The translations under genes and the position numbers were made by a program. The notes under the pieces were generated by a model. The model saw only the letters and a list, made by a program, of their open reading frames with translations. It was not told the DNA's origin and searched no databases. This document shows positions 32,680 to 45,600 of a DNA stretch of 64,000 nucleotides, in pieces (the first letter of the stretch is position 1; each line of letters starts with the position of its first letter). Source of the stretch: Stenocarpella maydis (lineage: Eukaryota > Ascomycota > Sordariomycetes > Diaporthales > Diaporthaceae); the NCBI GenBank assembly GCA_002270565.1, contig NQMI01000163.1, positions 1-64,000 of the forward strand. The letters run 5' to 3'.

Positions 32680-34356
32680 GTCTGGAACTCGCTGCCTGCA
32701 ATTGAATTGATAAACGAGAAGAGGGAGGGTGTGCTGTCGATAGCGTGAAGTATTGGGGGGGAGCGGTATTTCGCGACGTCAGCTGCTTGCAAAAGTGGGA
32801 CGACAGCTATTTCCTGGAGCCGTACGTGTCGTAGCAGTAGCCTCGCGCCGCGCAGCTAGGTACCGTAGTACACTATACCTCCGTCAAAGCCTTGGTGTGC
32901 TGGGGCTGAACAAGGGGGACCAACGACGAAGGTTAACCCTTGCTTATGTAATATTTCAGAGCGAAGTGGCCTGTGTAAGTACCTAGGTACGTGCTTGCGG
33001 ACGAATCTGTACCGAGTACGTACCTCTAACCTAGGGCCTCGAGTATCAGAACTCGAAAGGGGGCGAGGAGCGACCACGCCTACAAGGTAGCTAGCTATTT
33101 AGAGTTTTACAATAATATCAGTGATTGTCCCGCGTATATCCGTGGATCCGGGGGGCAAATGGAGCACTCCGCGAGAGACAGCGGAGAAAAGCTCCTGTGT
33201 CCACGACTAAGCCTGGTCCACACCACTTGTACGGACAGAGGTTCTAGATGAGACTACTTGCCTGCGTAAGGTGCGCCACTGAATAGTATTAATTATAAAC
33301 CCAGGGCATGGAGATGGTGGGTGGACACGGTGAGGATCGCCAAGGCGTCGGCGGTCGGCTTACATACAGTGCTGCAATGCACACTTGTTGCGCCAGGATG
33401 GTGACAGTCACAACCCTTTTTGATTTTCTTATCCGTCCATGAGTGTGGCCTCGTGCTAAACCCAGCCCAAGATTCCTTTTTGATCGCCATCTCCAGACAA
33501 GACTGGCTGTGCCCTCTCCCCTCCCCCACCCTGAAGCCGGTGAGGACGCCCTCGAAAAGAGACGAGGATAAAAACAGGAGTTTTCAATTCTTTTTGAACC
33601 ATGATTGGCCCAGTCATTCCCTCCATACACAAGGGCTTCCGCTTCCGGCCACGCTGGTATCCCAATGCAAGTCAATCACCCGGCCTTCTTCCACAAAAAC
33701 CCCTCATGTAGTAGTTCCTGCCACCTAGTCCGACATTGTAGTTCCATACTCAGCGGCCACTCATCCAGCAAAGGCCAATCGCTCCAGCCGCATCCCCGCC
33801 CAGGTGGGATTCATCGAGAGGTCCGGCCACGCCGCAAAATAAAAAATCGTCTTGGGTCCTAGTCACCGCGTGGTCGCCTGCGCCATTAATATCCCAGGCG
33901 GCCCCATGAACAGAAAACAAGCAAAATCACGTCTGATCGTGCAGGAAAAAGAAAATCTAATGGTCCCGCCAATCTTCATCGACATGCTCATCTTTCGAAT
34001 GTTTCGCAGGACCACGGGGCTCTTTCGGGACAGCCGGCTGTGTGTCCCTTTCGATTTCACCTCCTGGGTCCCCCGTCAAAGGTCCGCCTTCGCTACCTTG
34101 TCGGCTGGGTACAAGCTGCGGCTTCTGCTTCTACCATCGTGGTGGATGTCGTGTGCAACGGTTCGTGCTTCCAATACCCGTCCGAGGATACGCCAGCATG
34201 GTTGTATTGGAGCAGGAAAAAATGTCAACACCGCATCGGCGACCGTGAGCAAACGCAACATCGGCAGTCCAAATCATCCAAGGCCGGCATCTTCTTAAAA
34301 AGTTGCTGCTCCTGACAGGTCCAGTGTGTGAAGGTATGTCGAGCACCGAAAGGCGC
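32680..34356. other. Intergenic region between GSK3 3' end and CBP80 start
   Basis: About 1.7 kb holding the CBP80 promoter and the GSK3 3' untranslated region. The palindrome TACCTAGGTA occurs at 32980-32989. No coding frame is supported on either strand. Confidence 0.55.
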
Positions 34357-35845
34357 TCAATCAAGCTTAGCCAGCATTTCTGCCTTCGTCAACGGCGTGA
34401 AGTTGTCGATGTCCAGACCATCTGCCGCAAGACTCGGTCGCACGTGGGGCGGGACCAACTTGTGGTTGAGGTGAGGGGCGATCGACAATTCTTGTGGGAT
34501 ATTAGCCACCAGATACCGAAGGACAAAATAATCAGGAATCAGCGGTACTTACCGTGGCGAGTAAAGTCAAACAGTGCTGGGAGATCCTTCAACTGGCCGG
34601 TCTGGTGTCTTGAGTCTGGCAGCTTCGTGTTGGGATCCCGCAGCTCGTCGAAGAACGGGTGAACCATGGCGTCGATGGCGCCGAGTCGCTCGGTAGGTGT
34701 GTACTCGAGAAGCTTAGCGATGAGATCGATTGCGTTCGCGTCGGCCTTGCGGAAGACCTTGTTGAACGGGTGCGGCTTGATTTGTGGGAACTTGTGCTCC
34801 ATGTAGTTGGGGTTCATAGTCCGAATCTGCTCACGGGTGGGCGTACCCAGGACCTTGATGATCTCGACCAGTTGATCGATGCCGGATTCACCCGGGAAGA
34901 GCGGTTGTCCCAGCATCAACTCCGCCATGACGCACCCCGTAGACCACACGTCTGTAAAACGGGTCAGCACATTTCCATGGCGCGAATGCTCGTCGCACGG
35001 GCCAGTCCTCACCAATCTTGGTAGTGTAGTTGGTGGCGCCGAAAATGAGCTCTGGTGCTCGGTAGTAGCGCGAGCAAATGTACGAGACATTTGGCTCGTT
35101 CTCGACCAGGATCTTCGCGCTTCCGAAATCGCACAGCTTCAGGATGCCACTGTTGGGGTCGAGCAGGAGGTTCTGAGGCTTGATGTCACGGTGGCAGATG
35201 CCTTGCGAGTGGATGTAGGCGAGGGCCCTGAAGAGCTGGTAAATGTACAGTTTGACCTCAAGAATGGGCATTGTAGTCTTCATCTTGTTGAAAAACCTCG
35301 ACGCTCGGTAGACGGTCTCGGGAACGAACTCCTGAACGAGGTTCAGGTACACTTCGTCCTTCTGTGGCCTTGTCAGAGAGTGTACTAAGCAAAGCTGTAT
35401 AGTATATCGACATACCCGTTCGCCATTGGAGTAGTAGAAGGCCTTCAGCTGAACGATGTTGGGGTGTCGCACGATACGCATAATTTGCAGCTCACGATTC
35501 TGAAATGCAGTCAGCGCAACTTGATCCCATGGGTTGGTGGTGGTGGTGGTGGGCAATAAACGGCTGCGGACCTTGAATCGCTTGTCCTGGAGAACCCGCT
35601 TGATGGCCGCATCCTCGTTGGAAGGTGAGAGTTTCGTCTGGAACACAACACCGAAAGATCCATTTCCCACGATCTTGCACTGGGTGTACTGCAGATCCCT
35701 CGTCTCGCCGGTAATTCCGTCTTGGACCTTCTCACGGATGACTTCTGCCGCGCCAATTAGCAAGACGACAGCTGCCAACACGTAGCGTTCGGTACCTACC
35801 TCCCATCCGCAGGTTGTTGAAGGCTGCGGGGCGATTCTGGGCCAT
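34357..35845 (-). CDS. GSK3: Glycogen synthase kinase 3 homologue
   Basis: Ser/Thr protein kinase of the GSK3/shaggy family, 394 residues, acting in stress, morphogenesis and developmental signalling in filamentous fungi. Six minus-strand exons (35845-35800, 35744-35572, 35499-35416, 35361-35013, 34951-34553, 34490-34357) join in phase. Catalytic features are all present: glycine loop GNGSFG (42-47), Lys64, HRD (158-160), DFG (179-181) and APE in RYYRAPE. The activating tyrosine equivalent to human GSK3-beta Tyr216 is Tyr195 in [11 protein letters not shown]. The priming-phosphate pocket residues of the family appear conserved. Exon 2 ends at an unusual donor (GTCCGC). The N-terminal extension is short, with no Akt-type inhibitory RPRTTSF motif, so regulation through an N-terminal pseudosubstrate is unlikely. 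Confidence 0.96.
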
Positions 35846-38800
35846 CTTGGGAGCTGTTGGGCTTGTTGCTACCGCTTTGCGGACAAAAAGATATTGTAAA
35901 GCAGATCGAGGCTCGAAGAAGAAAGAGATACAGACAGACGCCTGAGGCGGGCCGTGGTGGGCAACAGTGTGATGCTGGTTGGAAGTAGTGTCTCGGGAGA
36001 AATCGAGCGGGTTCTGGCAACGGTTAGGCCCGTGGGGGTGACTGCTAGTTCCGAAGAATGAACAGGGTGCAGAGTGGGAGCGCAAGGCTTTGGTTGCACG
36101 ACTATGTGTTCAGTCGAGCACGACGCCGTGTTTAGCTTCGAGCTCCGTCAAGGAAGGAGCCGGCAGGCAGGTGGGCAGGTCTGTTGTTGCGGTACGGAGT
36201 GGGTCAGGGAGGAACGCGGTGGTCAAGTTACCGCGCGCGGAGCCGAGACGAGAAATCTGTCAATCAAACTGGTCCAGATGGTTAGAATTCTGCTGCATTG
36301 TCCATGTCACTGATGCGTTGTTGGCGCAAACGGCGGGGTGCTGGTGAGGTGCGATGCAGAATTGTAAAGTTGCCCAGTGAAGCGTTCCAAGGTGGGTTGG
36401 GTGGAGAGGGGAGGAGAGAGAAGGAAGAGATGACGGAGCCTAGTCTGGGGAGGAGGAGGGGTGGTGAAAAGGCGGGTTGGAATTGACCAGGGGCTCCAGT
36501 GACTTGGAAATTTGAAAGTGGACAGTGGGCAGTGGACAGAGGGCGGCAGTGACTGGTGAGAGAGGAACAGGGAGGGAGAGAGAGGCGCGCAGTGCAGTAG
36601 CTCAACCGCCTTGCTCGCTCGCTCTCTGGGCAGCCAAGCCCGACGCCGCCATCTAGTCCAATCCCAGGCCAGTGGTGCCAGTGCAGTGCAGTGCCGTGCA
36701 GCCAGTGCCGTGCAGCGGCGGTTGAGGTGAAGCTGCGGCAGCCCAGACATTTGAGCGACTGAAACGGTGGCGGACTTGCCGGGTTCGAGGTGGTGTGTCC
36801 AGCAACGCAGCCAAAAACCACGCACGCCCGAATGCATATGTGCGTGTGCGTGTGCGTGTGCGTGTGCGTGTGTATGTGTGCGTTTAGAGTGCGCACGTGT
36901 GCGGGAACAAACCAGAGAAACAGGACAGGACAGGGTGGGATGGTACAATAGCAACAGGCCAAGCTGGTGATGGTAGGCAAAAAGGGAGAGCTCGACGCAA
37001 GAGCCTATGCTTGTTCCAAGCGCAGTATAGGATGATGGATGGAGAGGGGACTCCGAGATGGCAGTCGCAGGTCTCGCCATTGTGCTGCATAACTGCGTGT
37101 TGCACGCGTCTCTTGTCTTGCCATGGCGGGACTGGATTTGGTGCTCCTATCCTCCAGCTCGTCCCGTGATACGCCCATAACCTCATCAACGGTGCAGACA
37201 TGGATGGGGGTTCGACAGCAAGCGGATGAATGCTGATGAGTGGTCCTGCCAGAGACACAGCGGCTACTAGGGCTTGCTCTGGGTAGGCAAGCTCCCACAG
37301 GCGTGGCCCCGACCTGTCACCGTACACGAGGGGTCCCATCGTGACACGGTGGAGGGGTAATGGTGAGTTGATGAGGGTAGCCACCTCGGCCGAGGGAACG
37401 AATTGGGACTGCAGTTGAACCGCAGACAAGACAACAGTGGTGCACGACAAGCAACTTACAATGACTGCAAAGTATGACCAAGAGAGCCCTTTGCAACGGC
37501 GGTGTGTTGTTATCGAGGCAACTCAGAGGGCAATAGAGGTCGGTCGTGGTCGCTAGGCGCAAGCGGAGGCGAGGCCCTGGATTTGTCGGGTGGAGGGTTC
37601 GAAGAGACGGGGGGTTGCGGATCGTGAGGGCGGGTCCAAGTCAAGCTTTGGCCTGGTGCTGGGTGGGTTGAGTGAGGGGTAAAGGAGGACTCGAGAGCTG
37701 TCCTGGGACGAATGAGAAACGAGCTGCGTCGGTTCGAGAAGGCCTCGTACCGGGGGGGGGGGTTCTTGACGGTGCAAACTATCTGCTGTCAAAAATGATT
37801 CAAAGACAATCGCTCTGCACGCGCAATGTGTGTGAATGGGTAAATGTGTGTCTGTCTGTGTGGGCGTGGGAGGGTGTGGGAGGGTGAGATGCACCAGCGT
37901 ACTGCGGCAATGATCAAAAGAAGAGGCGTGTGTCTCTCTGTATGTTGTCTACTTACGACGTCAAGCCGGGGCCGATGTCCAGGGCCGGGTGCAGGTCAGG
38001 GTCAAGGTCCAGGTCAAGGTTTGGGTCCAATCCGAGTCGGGACCTGCTAGAGGTCGCGAAAGGTTGCAAGTTTAACAGCTACCCAGGGTTCCAAGGACAA
38101 CGGGCTGGTGTGTGGGGACCAGAAGAATAGAATCTGCTGGCTGGTTTGGGTTGGCTGGGAATGAGAGAGGAGGGGGCGGTTGAGAAGAAGAACCAGGTCG
38201 ATGGCAAGGCGGTAGGTTGGTAGTGTTGCTACTGCTCGTGCTCGGTGGTGGTGTTGGTGGTGTGAAAAGAGATGGAGGTGGGATGGCCGGGCTCCTTTCT
38301 AATGTTGCTATCCAGGAAGTTAGGTTCCCAAGGTCAAGGTCTAGGTCAAGGTCACGACACGACACGACACGGGCACGGCACGGGTCGACCGACTGGGTGA
38401 CTGACTGACCGACTAACTGGCTGACGGACTGACTGACGGTGTTGACGAGATACCGCACGAGGTTCCAAGGTCGGACCGGGTGAGAACAGCGTGAAAGGGT
38501 GGAGGTGCAGAAGTGGGAGTGGAAAATTGGCGCCTCGTTTCGTTTTGAGGGACTGGAACTGGAGCTGGGACTGGACTCCTGGGATGGACGCATCGTGTGA
38601 TGAGGCTAGCGCAGGCTGGGTGCATGACCTCTTCAAGTGACGTACCCTGGTCCCAGACGAAAATAGGTACTCAGTACGTAGCAGCGAATAGCCTCATCTA
38701 TCTCCCTCTCTCCCCCTTTTCAACTAGACAGAACAGAAGAGAGAAGGGAAGAGCCACAGTAGAGGGGATTGACACGGCCGCGCAACTGTGTATAACCCCC

Positions 38801-39600
38801 AACCCCTGCCTCTCGCTTGACTGTTTGACGCTTCAAAAAAGAGAGGTACTATGTACGGTCCTCGCATGTGTCTCGCGCGCTTCTGGGCTGTTTGCGCCGG
38901 GTGTGAGTGTCTATGTATGCATGTGTGTGTGTGTGTATGTGGGAGTGAGAGTGAGCGAGATAGTGCCCTATGTAGACCATGTACCTCCCATCCTACCAGA
39001 TCCAAAGTATACAGGTATGCACGTCTCCACGGCCGCCGCCACACGTTTGAAGCTCTGACCTCCAGGTCGGGCCACATGATACAGCTTGCTACATTGACAC
39101 TGTAGTAGTGCCATGTCGGTGACTGAGGCTCAATTGTGGCCGGCGGCTGGCCACCGTGCAAAGCCCACTCCTGCTGGTGGATTTGGTTTTGTTCTTTGGT
39201 TGTTATTTTGGTTGTTATTTTCAGTTCCCTAATAATTCTACGCACGTTTCTCATCCAGCGGCTTGACCTCCTCCCAGCCTGGGTCTTGGCCATGCAGTTA
39301 CATGCACGACGTGCGTGGGTGGGCACAGTTCGTTCACCACCCACCCACGCAGGCTTCTTGTTGCCCGCCTGTGTGTGCCGGTGTATGCCCAGCAAAGCGT
39401 GCCCCGTCTGCCTGTGTGCCTGACTGCCTTTCCCCTTTCGGAGCGGGATCGTCTTGGTCCCTCAGTCGTACGGGGGCATGCGATGCGGACTGCAGACAGA
39501 AGTGCAGCGGTGCAGGGCCTATCATGGCGCGGCTTGGGATGTGTCCAGATGACGGCAGGGACGCCGCTGCTCTCTGTCATTGATGGTTAGGCTAGCGGGT
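35846..39600. promoter_or_regulatory. Long GSK3 upstream region rich in simple repeats
   Basis: No gene is supported. The sequence is dominated by low-complexity runs: a (TGTGCG)n run near 36839-36882, AGGTCAAGG-type repeats near 37990-38045 and 38330-38355, CGACA and GACTGACT runs near 38355-38440, and (GT)n near 38922-38938. It probably contains the GSK3 promoter and a long leader. Open frames such as the minus-strand one at 38724-39395 start at non-ATG codons and include repeat-encoded peptides. Confidence 0.55.
36839..36882. repeat. (TGTGCG)n microsatellite
   Basis: Alternating GTGCGT units repeat about six times upstream of GSK3. The alternating purine-pyrimidine pattern is compatible with Z-DNA formation. 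No direct functional evidence. Confidence 0.85.
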
Positions 39601-42600
39601 CCCGACGACAAGATTATGTTCGCCTGTCATTCTGACCCGCACAAAACGGAGCCTGTTCATCATGTGCCCTCTTTTGAGACGGCCGGCAGGCGCTAAGCGG
39701 TCCGCGCAGCGGAAGTCCAAAAAGGAGGCTTGGTTGATCTGCTGAGCGACCTGATCCTGCAGGGTCTTCCGCTTTGTTATAAAATGTCCGGCCCTGCAGG
39801 GTCAGTGTCGTCCGGCAGCTCCTGAACGGACGACAAGTTGCTTCGGCGACATCCCGTACGGTGAGGACAGGGGATCATCGATGCCAATAGCTGGCTTGAC
39901 TAATATTCGCGAGGTATTGTCTCGGTCCAACGTGACGGGAAGGGCTTGCCTGGGCCAGCGCGGCGTCGAGCTTGGGGCCCTGGGCCCTGGCGCCTGTCTG
40001 GCCTGTCGCCTGGGGCCAGGGGCCAAGGGCCTGGGGCCTGGGGCCTGGGGCCAAGGGTGCGAGCTGCCCGTCTCGGGACCGCGGGCGGGCGCTGGTCGCG
40101 CTGCGATCCGCTCCACCCACCGACTCTGGGTCGAGCAGAGCACTCAGGTACCAGAACACTCGTAGATGCTTGTGCGCGGTATTGTTGTCATGGTTGAATG
40201 CGCCTGGTAAAGTCGGCAACTCGGTGGGACACCACCGCATGGACAAAGAGACACTGGAGATTATTCATCAACTCGGGCACGTCCCACGGACGGCCTTGGA
40301 CGGGGATGAACCCATCCTGGCACCGAGCTTTGGTATTCACCCAGGAAGGCTCCTGTCTCGAGCAGCGACCTGAATCTTATTCGAGGGTGCCTCGCAGGGA
40401 CGCATTGAGCAGCATGTACTTGCATAGTCCGCTGTTAGCAGCCGGGTGTCAAGGGACAGATCTTCTACCAAGCTTGCAGCTTGAGACCATTGAATAGGCC
40501 AACCGGTACCTGGCAAGGACCTGACACAAGCAGCAGACCGGAGTGTGAGTGTGCGCGCGTGCTTGTTCAGACAGCGCGGCTGCTTTGAGCTCCACGCATC
40601 CTTGATCTGCCGCCTGCCGAGCCTGTGATGACTGAGCTCAGGATTGAGTTCCGGAATGCGATACCCATCCTTTGCATGATGCATCGCCTGCAGTTGGCAG
40701 GAGCCGTAGACCTCGAAAAGCGGGCTCTCGAGCCTCCTTCCTCGCGCATCACCACCTCCCCACGCCCGGCGCGGGGCGGTTGGCTGTTGCCCGCACTGTT
40801 GCCGCGTCGAAGCTCAGCTCGTCTTCTCCACTCGCGCCGCCAGCGAGAGGACCAGGGAGCATTGGTATATTTGTCACCAACACCAGAAAAATAGCTCTCG
40901 TCCCTTGGGCGCCCTCCCGTACGCACGTGTAGATAGGACCCCGACTGCTCGGTATTCTGGGCCGTCAAGGGTGGTGCACGAGTACACACAGTAGTGCTAC
41001 TGCTGAAGACAACCTTTGAGGGCTTTTGGCTGCACACGGTGGCTGGCCTGCCAGCCAGTCGGAGTGAAGGTGACCCTCCACCCATGGACATGGGCATTCC
41101 CCGCAGACTGCAACGTGAGAGGGAGCGGGAGGAGCTACGCGGCGGGCGAGGGGTGGCGAGGGGGTGTGTGAGAGAGACGTCCCTGGCAGCCCTCGCCTCT
41201 AGTGAGGCTCAGCATGCACTGGTCAACAGAGGTCGCACCCGCATCTGACGAGGCATTGGAGGTCTAGCCTGGGCCATTGGGCTCAGTGAGCACGGTCCGG
41301 ATCTCTGCGGTAGGCGTGCCTCGAGGCCAGTGCCAATTGCATCATGACGTCGAGCTGGAGGGTGCTGTCGTGGTGTGAGGTGTGTGCTGTGAGGTCGACG
41401 TCGAGCCGGGGGGGGGAATGCGAGGGAGGCATGGAATGGAGCCGTAGGGCCAGCCTGTCTCGTCGACGACGTCCCGAATCCTTGGAAAACCATCCTCTCA
41501 GCTGGCGACGTTGAAAGCGGGGCAGGGAAAACGAGAGGGGTGTGGGCCGGCCGCAAGTGACATCTTGGTGGGGCACGGCGAGCGTGGCTTTCGAAGAGAG
41601 AAGCTGAGCACATGGCCACCCACAGCTTTTCCTCTCTGTGCTCCTCCCCTCGTCTGGCGCCGCCCCGGATTCTTTGCTCTGTGGAAGAGGCAGAGAGGGC
41701 GGAGAGAGGTGTCAAGTGACGCTTGCCATGCCACTCTGACACATGAGCCGAGCACAGAGCAAGAAGAAGGGTGGCAGGAAGGACGTGATGGCCAAGGGCA
41801 GATGGATCGCCTGGGCAGCGGTACGGTACGGAACGGTACATGACCGCAGCCGTGGCCGCAGCCGTGGCCGTGGCCTCGAGGGCACAGCTCCGATCGCACC
41901 GAGCTCACGTCCCACTTTCAACAGTGTCAATGGTCTCCCGGGAGGCGGATCACAGAAACCAATAATAATAATCACAAGAATAATAATACACTCATATATA
42001 GGGGTCCTCGGGGCCACCATTCTGGAAACACCTTGCAAGATTGGCTCTTTTTGGCGGCGTCTGTATGTCTGTCTCTCATGTCCCCCGGTCCTTGTACCAA
42101 GAATGGTTACAGTTCTGGCTTAGTATTCTTCATTCGTGCGCTGTCTTACTGACATAAGCTAGCGTGATAATGCGCTGGTGTGCCAGTCGTCCATTGCATG
42201 AACACAGGTTGTGGTCAGTCAGTCTACCTACGCAGCAACTACCCTGAGTAGTCTACAGAGTACTTTGGATGGCCCCCCGTCCAGTCACACTGTCGCAACC
42301 CCTCCTTTCCCAATCCTCGCTTGCTCCCTCAGCACAACAGTTGCGAGTCAGAAATGCAGCAGCCCCATCCTCCTTCAGCTACCTAACGCTCATGATGATT
42401 TCACATGCTGCGTCGAGTTCTGGGCTGGAGCAGCGCCCAATGGCCCAATGGCCCGCCTAATGGCGGGCGGGAGGCGGTGCTGGCCCCTCGAGTGAGTGCA
42501 TCGGACTGCATCGGTACCTGTGGTGATCCAGAAACCAGCTGCATGGGAGCTCAGGGATCAGCTATGCAAAAGAGTGTCTCATGACACTCCCACCGCGCTA

Positions 42601-45600
42601 ATCCTGCCTTTAGTTTGAGGTTGGACTCCTCATCTAGCTTCAACGGCCTGCCCCGTGTGTTTGTGTTCGGTATGGAACGGCCCTCGGATGGCCTGTCGCG
42701 CACCGACTCGTTTGCTAGGGCTGATGCTGTTCCCGTGTCTATCATCTAGTATGTAGGTATGTGCTTTGCATGCTCCTTGCTGAGGGCAAAAGGCTCTGAT
42801 CCATCCTCAGTGAAGAAAAGAACTGGCAGCGCCAGGCCTCGCCGCGCCACACTCTCCCACCTGCTCTCTGAGACCGGGCCATTCGGACTCACAGCGGTGG
42901 CGCTCCCCTCGCTTGTCGCCTACCAGCTTGCAGCTGTCGTGGCAGGTGGCCGCCGCCTCACAACCGCAGCTGGCTGATGAGGCTTGCCTGTCTCGCCAGA
43001 CCTGTCTCAGACATGAAGATAGGTTGAGCCACCCAAACAGTCGCCAACCCGAAGCAGGGCACGCTGAGACTTGCAGAGACGAGGAATGCCATCTTCGCGT
43101 ATGCGCGTTCCAGCCAGGCTCGAGCACCGATGACGCTTTCGCCTGCTTGTCACGGCCTGCTTGTGTGCTGTGCTGTATCCACAATACTGCGTCCGAGGCC
43201 TCTTCCCCTGCACGTTGCCTCACTCTGTCACTGCCCAGAAGCAGTCTATCCTGCACAAGATCATCCTGGCAAGTTGCCTGCAGCTTTGGCTCGTGGATAC
43301 CAAAGTTACAGCAGGTCCTCCCGGGGTGCCTGTTGCAGGCCAGGACAGCTCAGCTCGCTTCGCTGCGTGTCCAGGCGCGGGTGCTGTTTGGGATCGAGTT
43401 CTCTTTTACGAGAGCATGGTCCGTCAGCACAAAGAGCGGATCCCACATGTTTCGCCTCGTGTTGCGATCCCTTGCGATCTGCTTTTTTGATTCGGAGATT
43501 TCAGTTTGGGTTGAGCGGCGTCAAGCTCCGGCTCATAGGGCTGACGCTGGCGAAAGCCTCCTGAAAGCCACCGTTGCAGCTGATGAACCCCCCGGGAACG
43601 CCTCTGCTAGCGTGGACCCCTTGGATCATGACTCGGCCTCCAGTGACACCCACAGCCTCGATACGCAAGTCTCGCCTGACGTTGCATATCTACGTAGCAG
43701 CAAGAAAAGGAAGAGAAAAAGCCTGTACGGAATCTAGCAAGCAGCCTGCCTGGTCGACCCAAAGGACACGCTGCGCCGGATCAGCACGACCGGACCGCCT
43801 GATGAGCTAGGGCCTGGCTCGCGCGAACCTTCTCATTGATTCTGCATTGTTCAATCATCGGCCTGTCTTGAGCCAAACAACATTCCGCCGGGTAGAACCG
43901 ACTCGTTTAGACACAGCCGTGCTTGGCACTACAAAAACAAACATCGTGAGCACTTCGTTTCCCTGGTCGTGTATCACCTAGACATCATGCCCGTCTGTAA
44001 AGCCACGTTATGCAAGGTCCTGAAATAGCCCGGGGGGGTGGCATGTGGTCGTGGGCTCGGGGCTTCGCTGTGGGGCTTTCCCAACACAGATCGGTAGGCG
44101 GCAGGTCAGGTACGAGATCTCACACCTTTTTGTCCTTTACATATATATATATGTATATTCGGTGAGCCGCGAGCATCCACGCCGTGATTGGCGAGCGCCC
44201 CACCTGAGTTTGATGCCTTTGTGCTCAAGTCTAATCCCAACGCTGCAGCCAATCTGAGAGATATTGTGCTCCGTGGTGGCTATGCGGTGCTTCCCATCCC
44301 CCGAGCGCCTGATCATCAGACCAACAACCAGCAAAGAGCTCCTCGAGAAGGTTTGGTGCAACCTCGCTGAGCGGTGACCTCGCAAGCAATCATATTCGCT
44401 CATTTCACACCGAATATCCACTCCTCGATCGGCAGCCCGAGACTTAGACGTTTACGCTCTCTTTTTAATGCGGCAAAACGACGGTCTGTTTGAGCCTCGG
44501 AGTAAAGCAGTGCATGTTTTTCTGTCCCTGTGCCTGTGCCTGAGAAGCGCATGCTTGCATTTCTGGTGGCCGCGCAGGCCCAAAGTTAGATGGTAGCATC
44601 AATGCTACCTATATCGATATGGGACTCTTTGCGGATTTGACCGTCTCTTCGAAATTTTAACACGCTTAGACCTGGTACCAACAAGGCCGACACCACCCTG
44701 GCTGACGGCGGATGAGCCGGACACAGCCGTCCCGCCCTGTGAGCTCGTGGCATTCGGGACAAAAGTCAGCAGGAGCTTCGAGCCGCGGTACACAACCCAA
44801 CACACCAGTGTTTGTGTCAGTATGAGCATACAAGCTCTTTCTTCTCTCTGATGTGTGTCCAGCCCAGGTGGCACCACGTCGGTGTCCATCATTCCATAGG
44901 TATCCCGACCAGCTGCAAGTGGCCCGTCACAAATGACAGCGGCCGGCCTGCATAGCAAGCTCAGCCACACGTCCTCTCTCGTGACGTCCGCAACTACTCA
45001 CCGTAGCAGCGGGGAGAGGGGGCCCAGCAACTGCTCTGCTGGGAGGGTCGTCGAAGAAGGGCAGGCATCAGCAGCAATAATGTACAAAGCAGCATTCAAA
45101 TAACACGGTGGCGCCACACACTCTCTCTTTGCCTTCCCGTCGGCATCAACAACACACGCACACCTGCTACTACTACGGCATTCCCGCCACTATCTGTCTG
45201 CGCTGCTATGCCAGTATTGCAACCATGCTGCCGTTGCATTGCAGCAGTTGGGTGTTCGGAGCATGGACGGCTCTCTCGCAAAGCGTGCCTGGACAGGGCT
45301 GCTTGCTACGACTACTATACACTACTATGTATACTACTGCCGGCCCACCTCTTACCACAAAAAGCCCACCAATACCCACCTGTACATTATTAGGGGCCCA
45401 GCCCAAGTGGTAAGCTCCTGGGGTGTAGGGTAAGCTTTGAGGCCTGATGGCACTCACGTGCCAGCCCGATCGAGCGACGTGCAGGGCACCAGGCCACCAA
45501 CCCCTTGTCCCTTTTGCGGATGGTCCCGTACAAGGGCCAGAAACGGGTTTGTTGGATGGATGGGCGGTGTCATGCGCTGTTGAACCTTTATATGGTGGGC

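Noticed and set aside
36282..37080. Two long overlapping minus-strand frames upstream of GSK3
   Set aside because: Both are read through the TGTGCG microsatellite, giving Thr-His or Ala-His repeats, and both lack motifs. This is presumed promoter or leader.
38724..39395. 223-codon minus-strand frame
   Set aside because: It starts at a non-ATG codon and includes peptides encoded by GT microsatellites (His-Thr repeats).
42913..43737. 274-codon plus-strand open frame
   Set aside because: It begins at TTG, the first ATG is near its end, composition is Ser/Cys/Ala-rich without a motif and overlapping frames are equally open.
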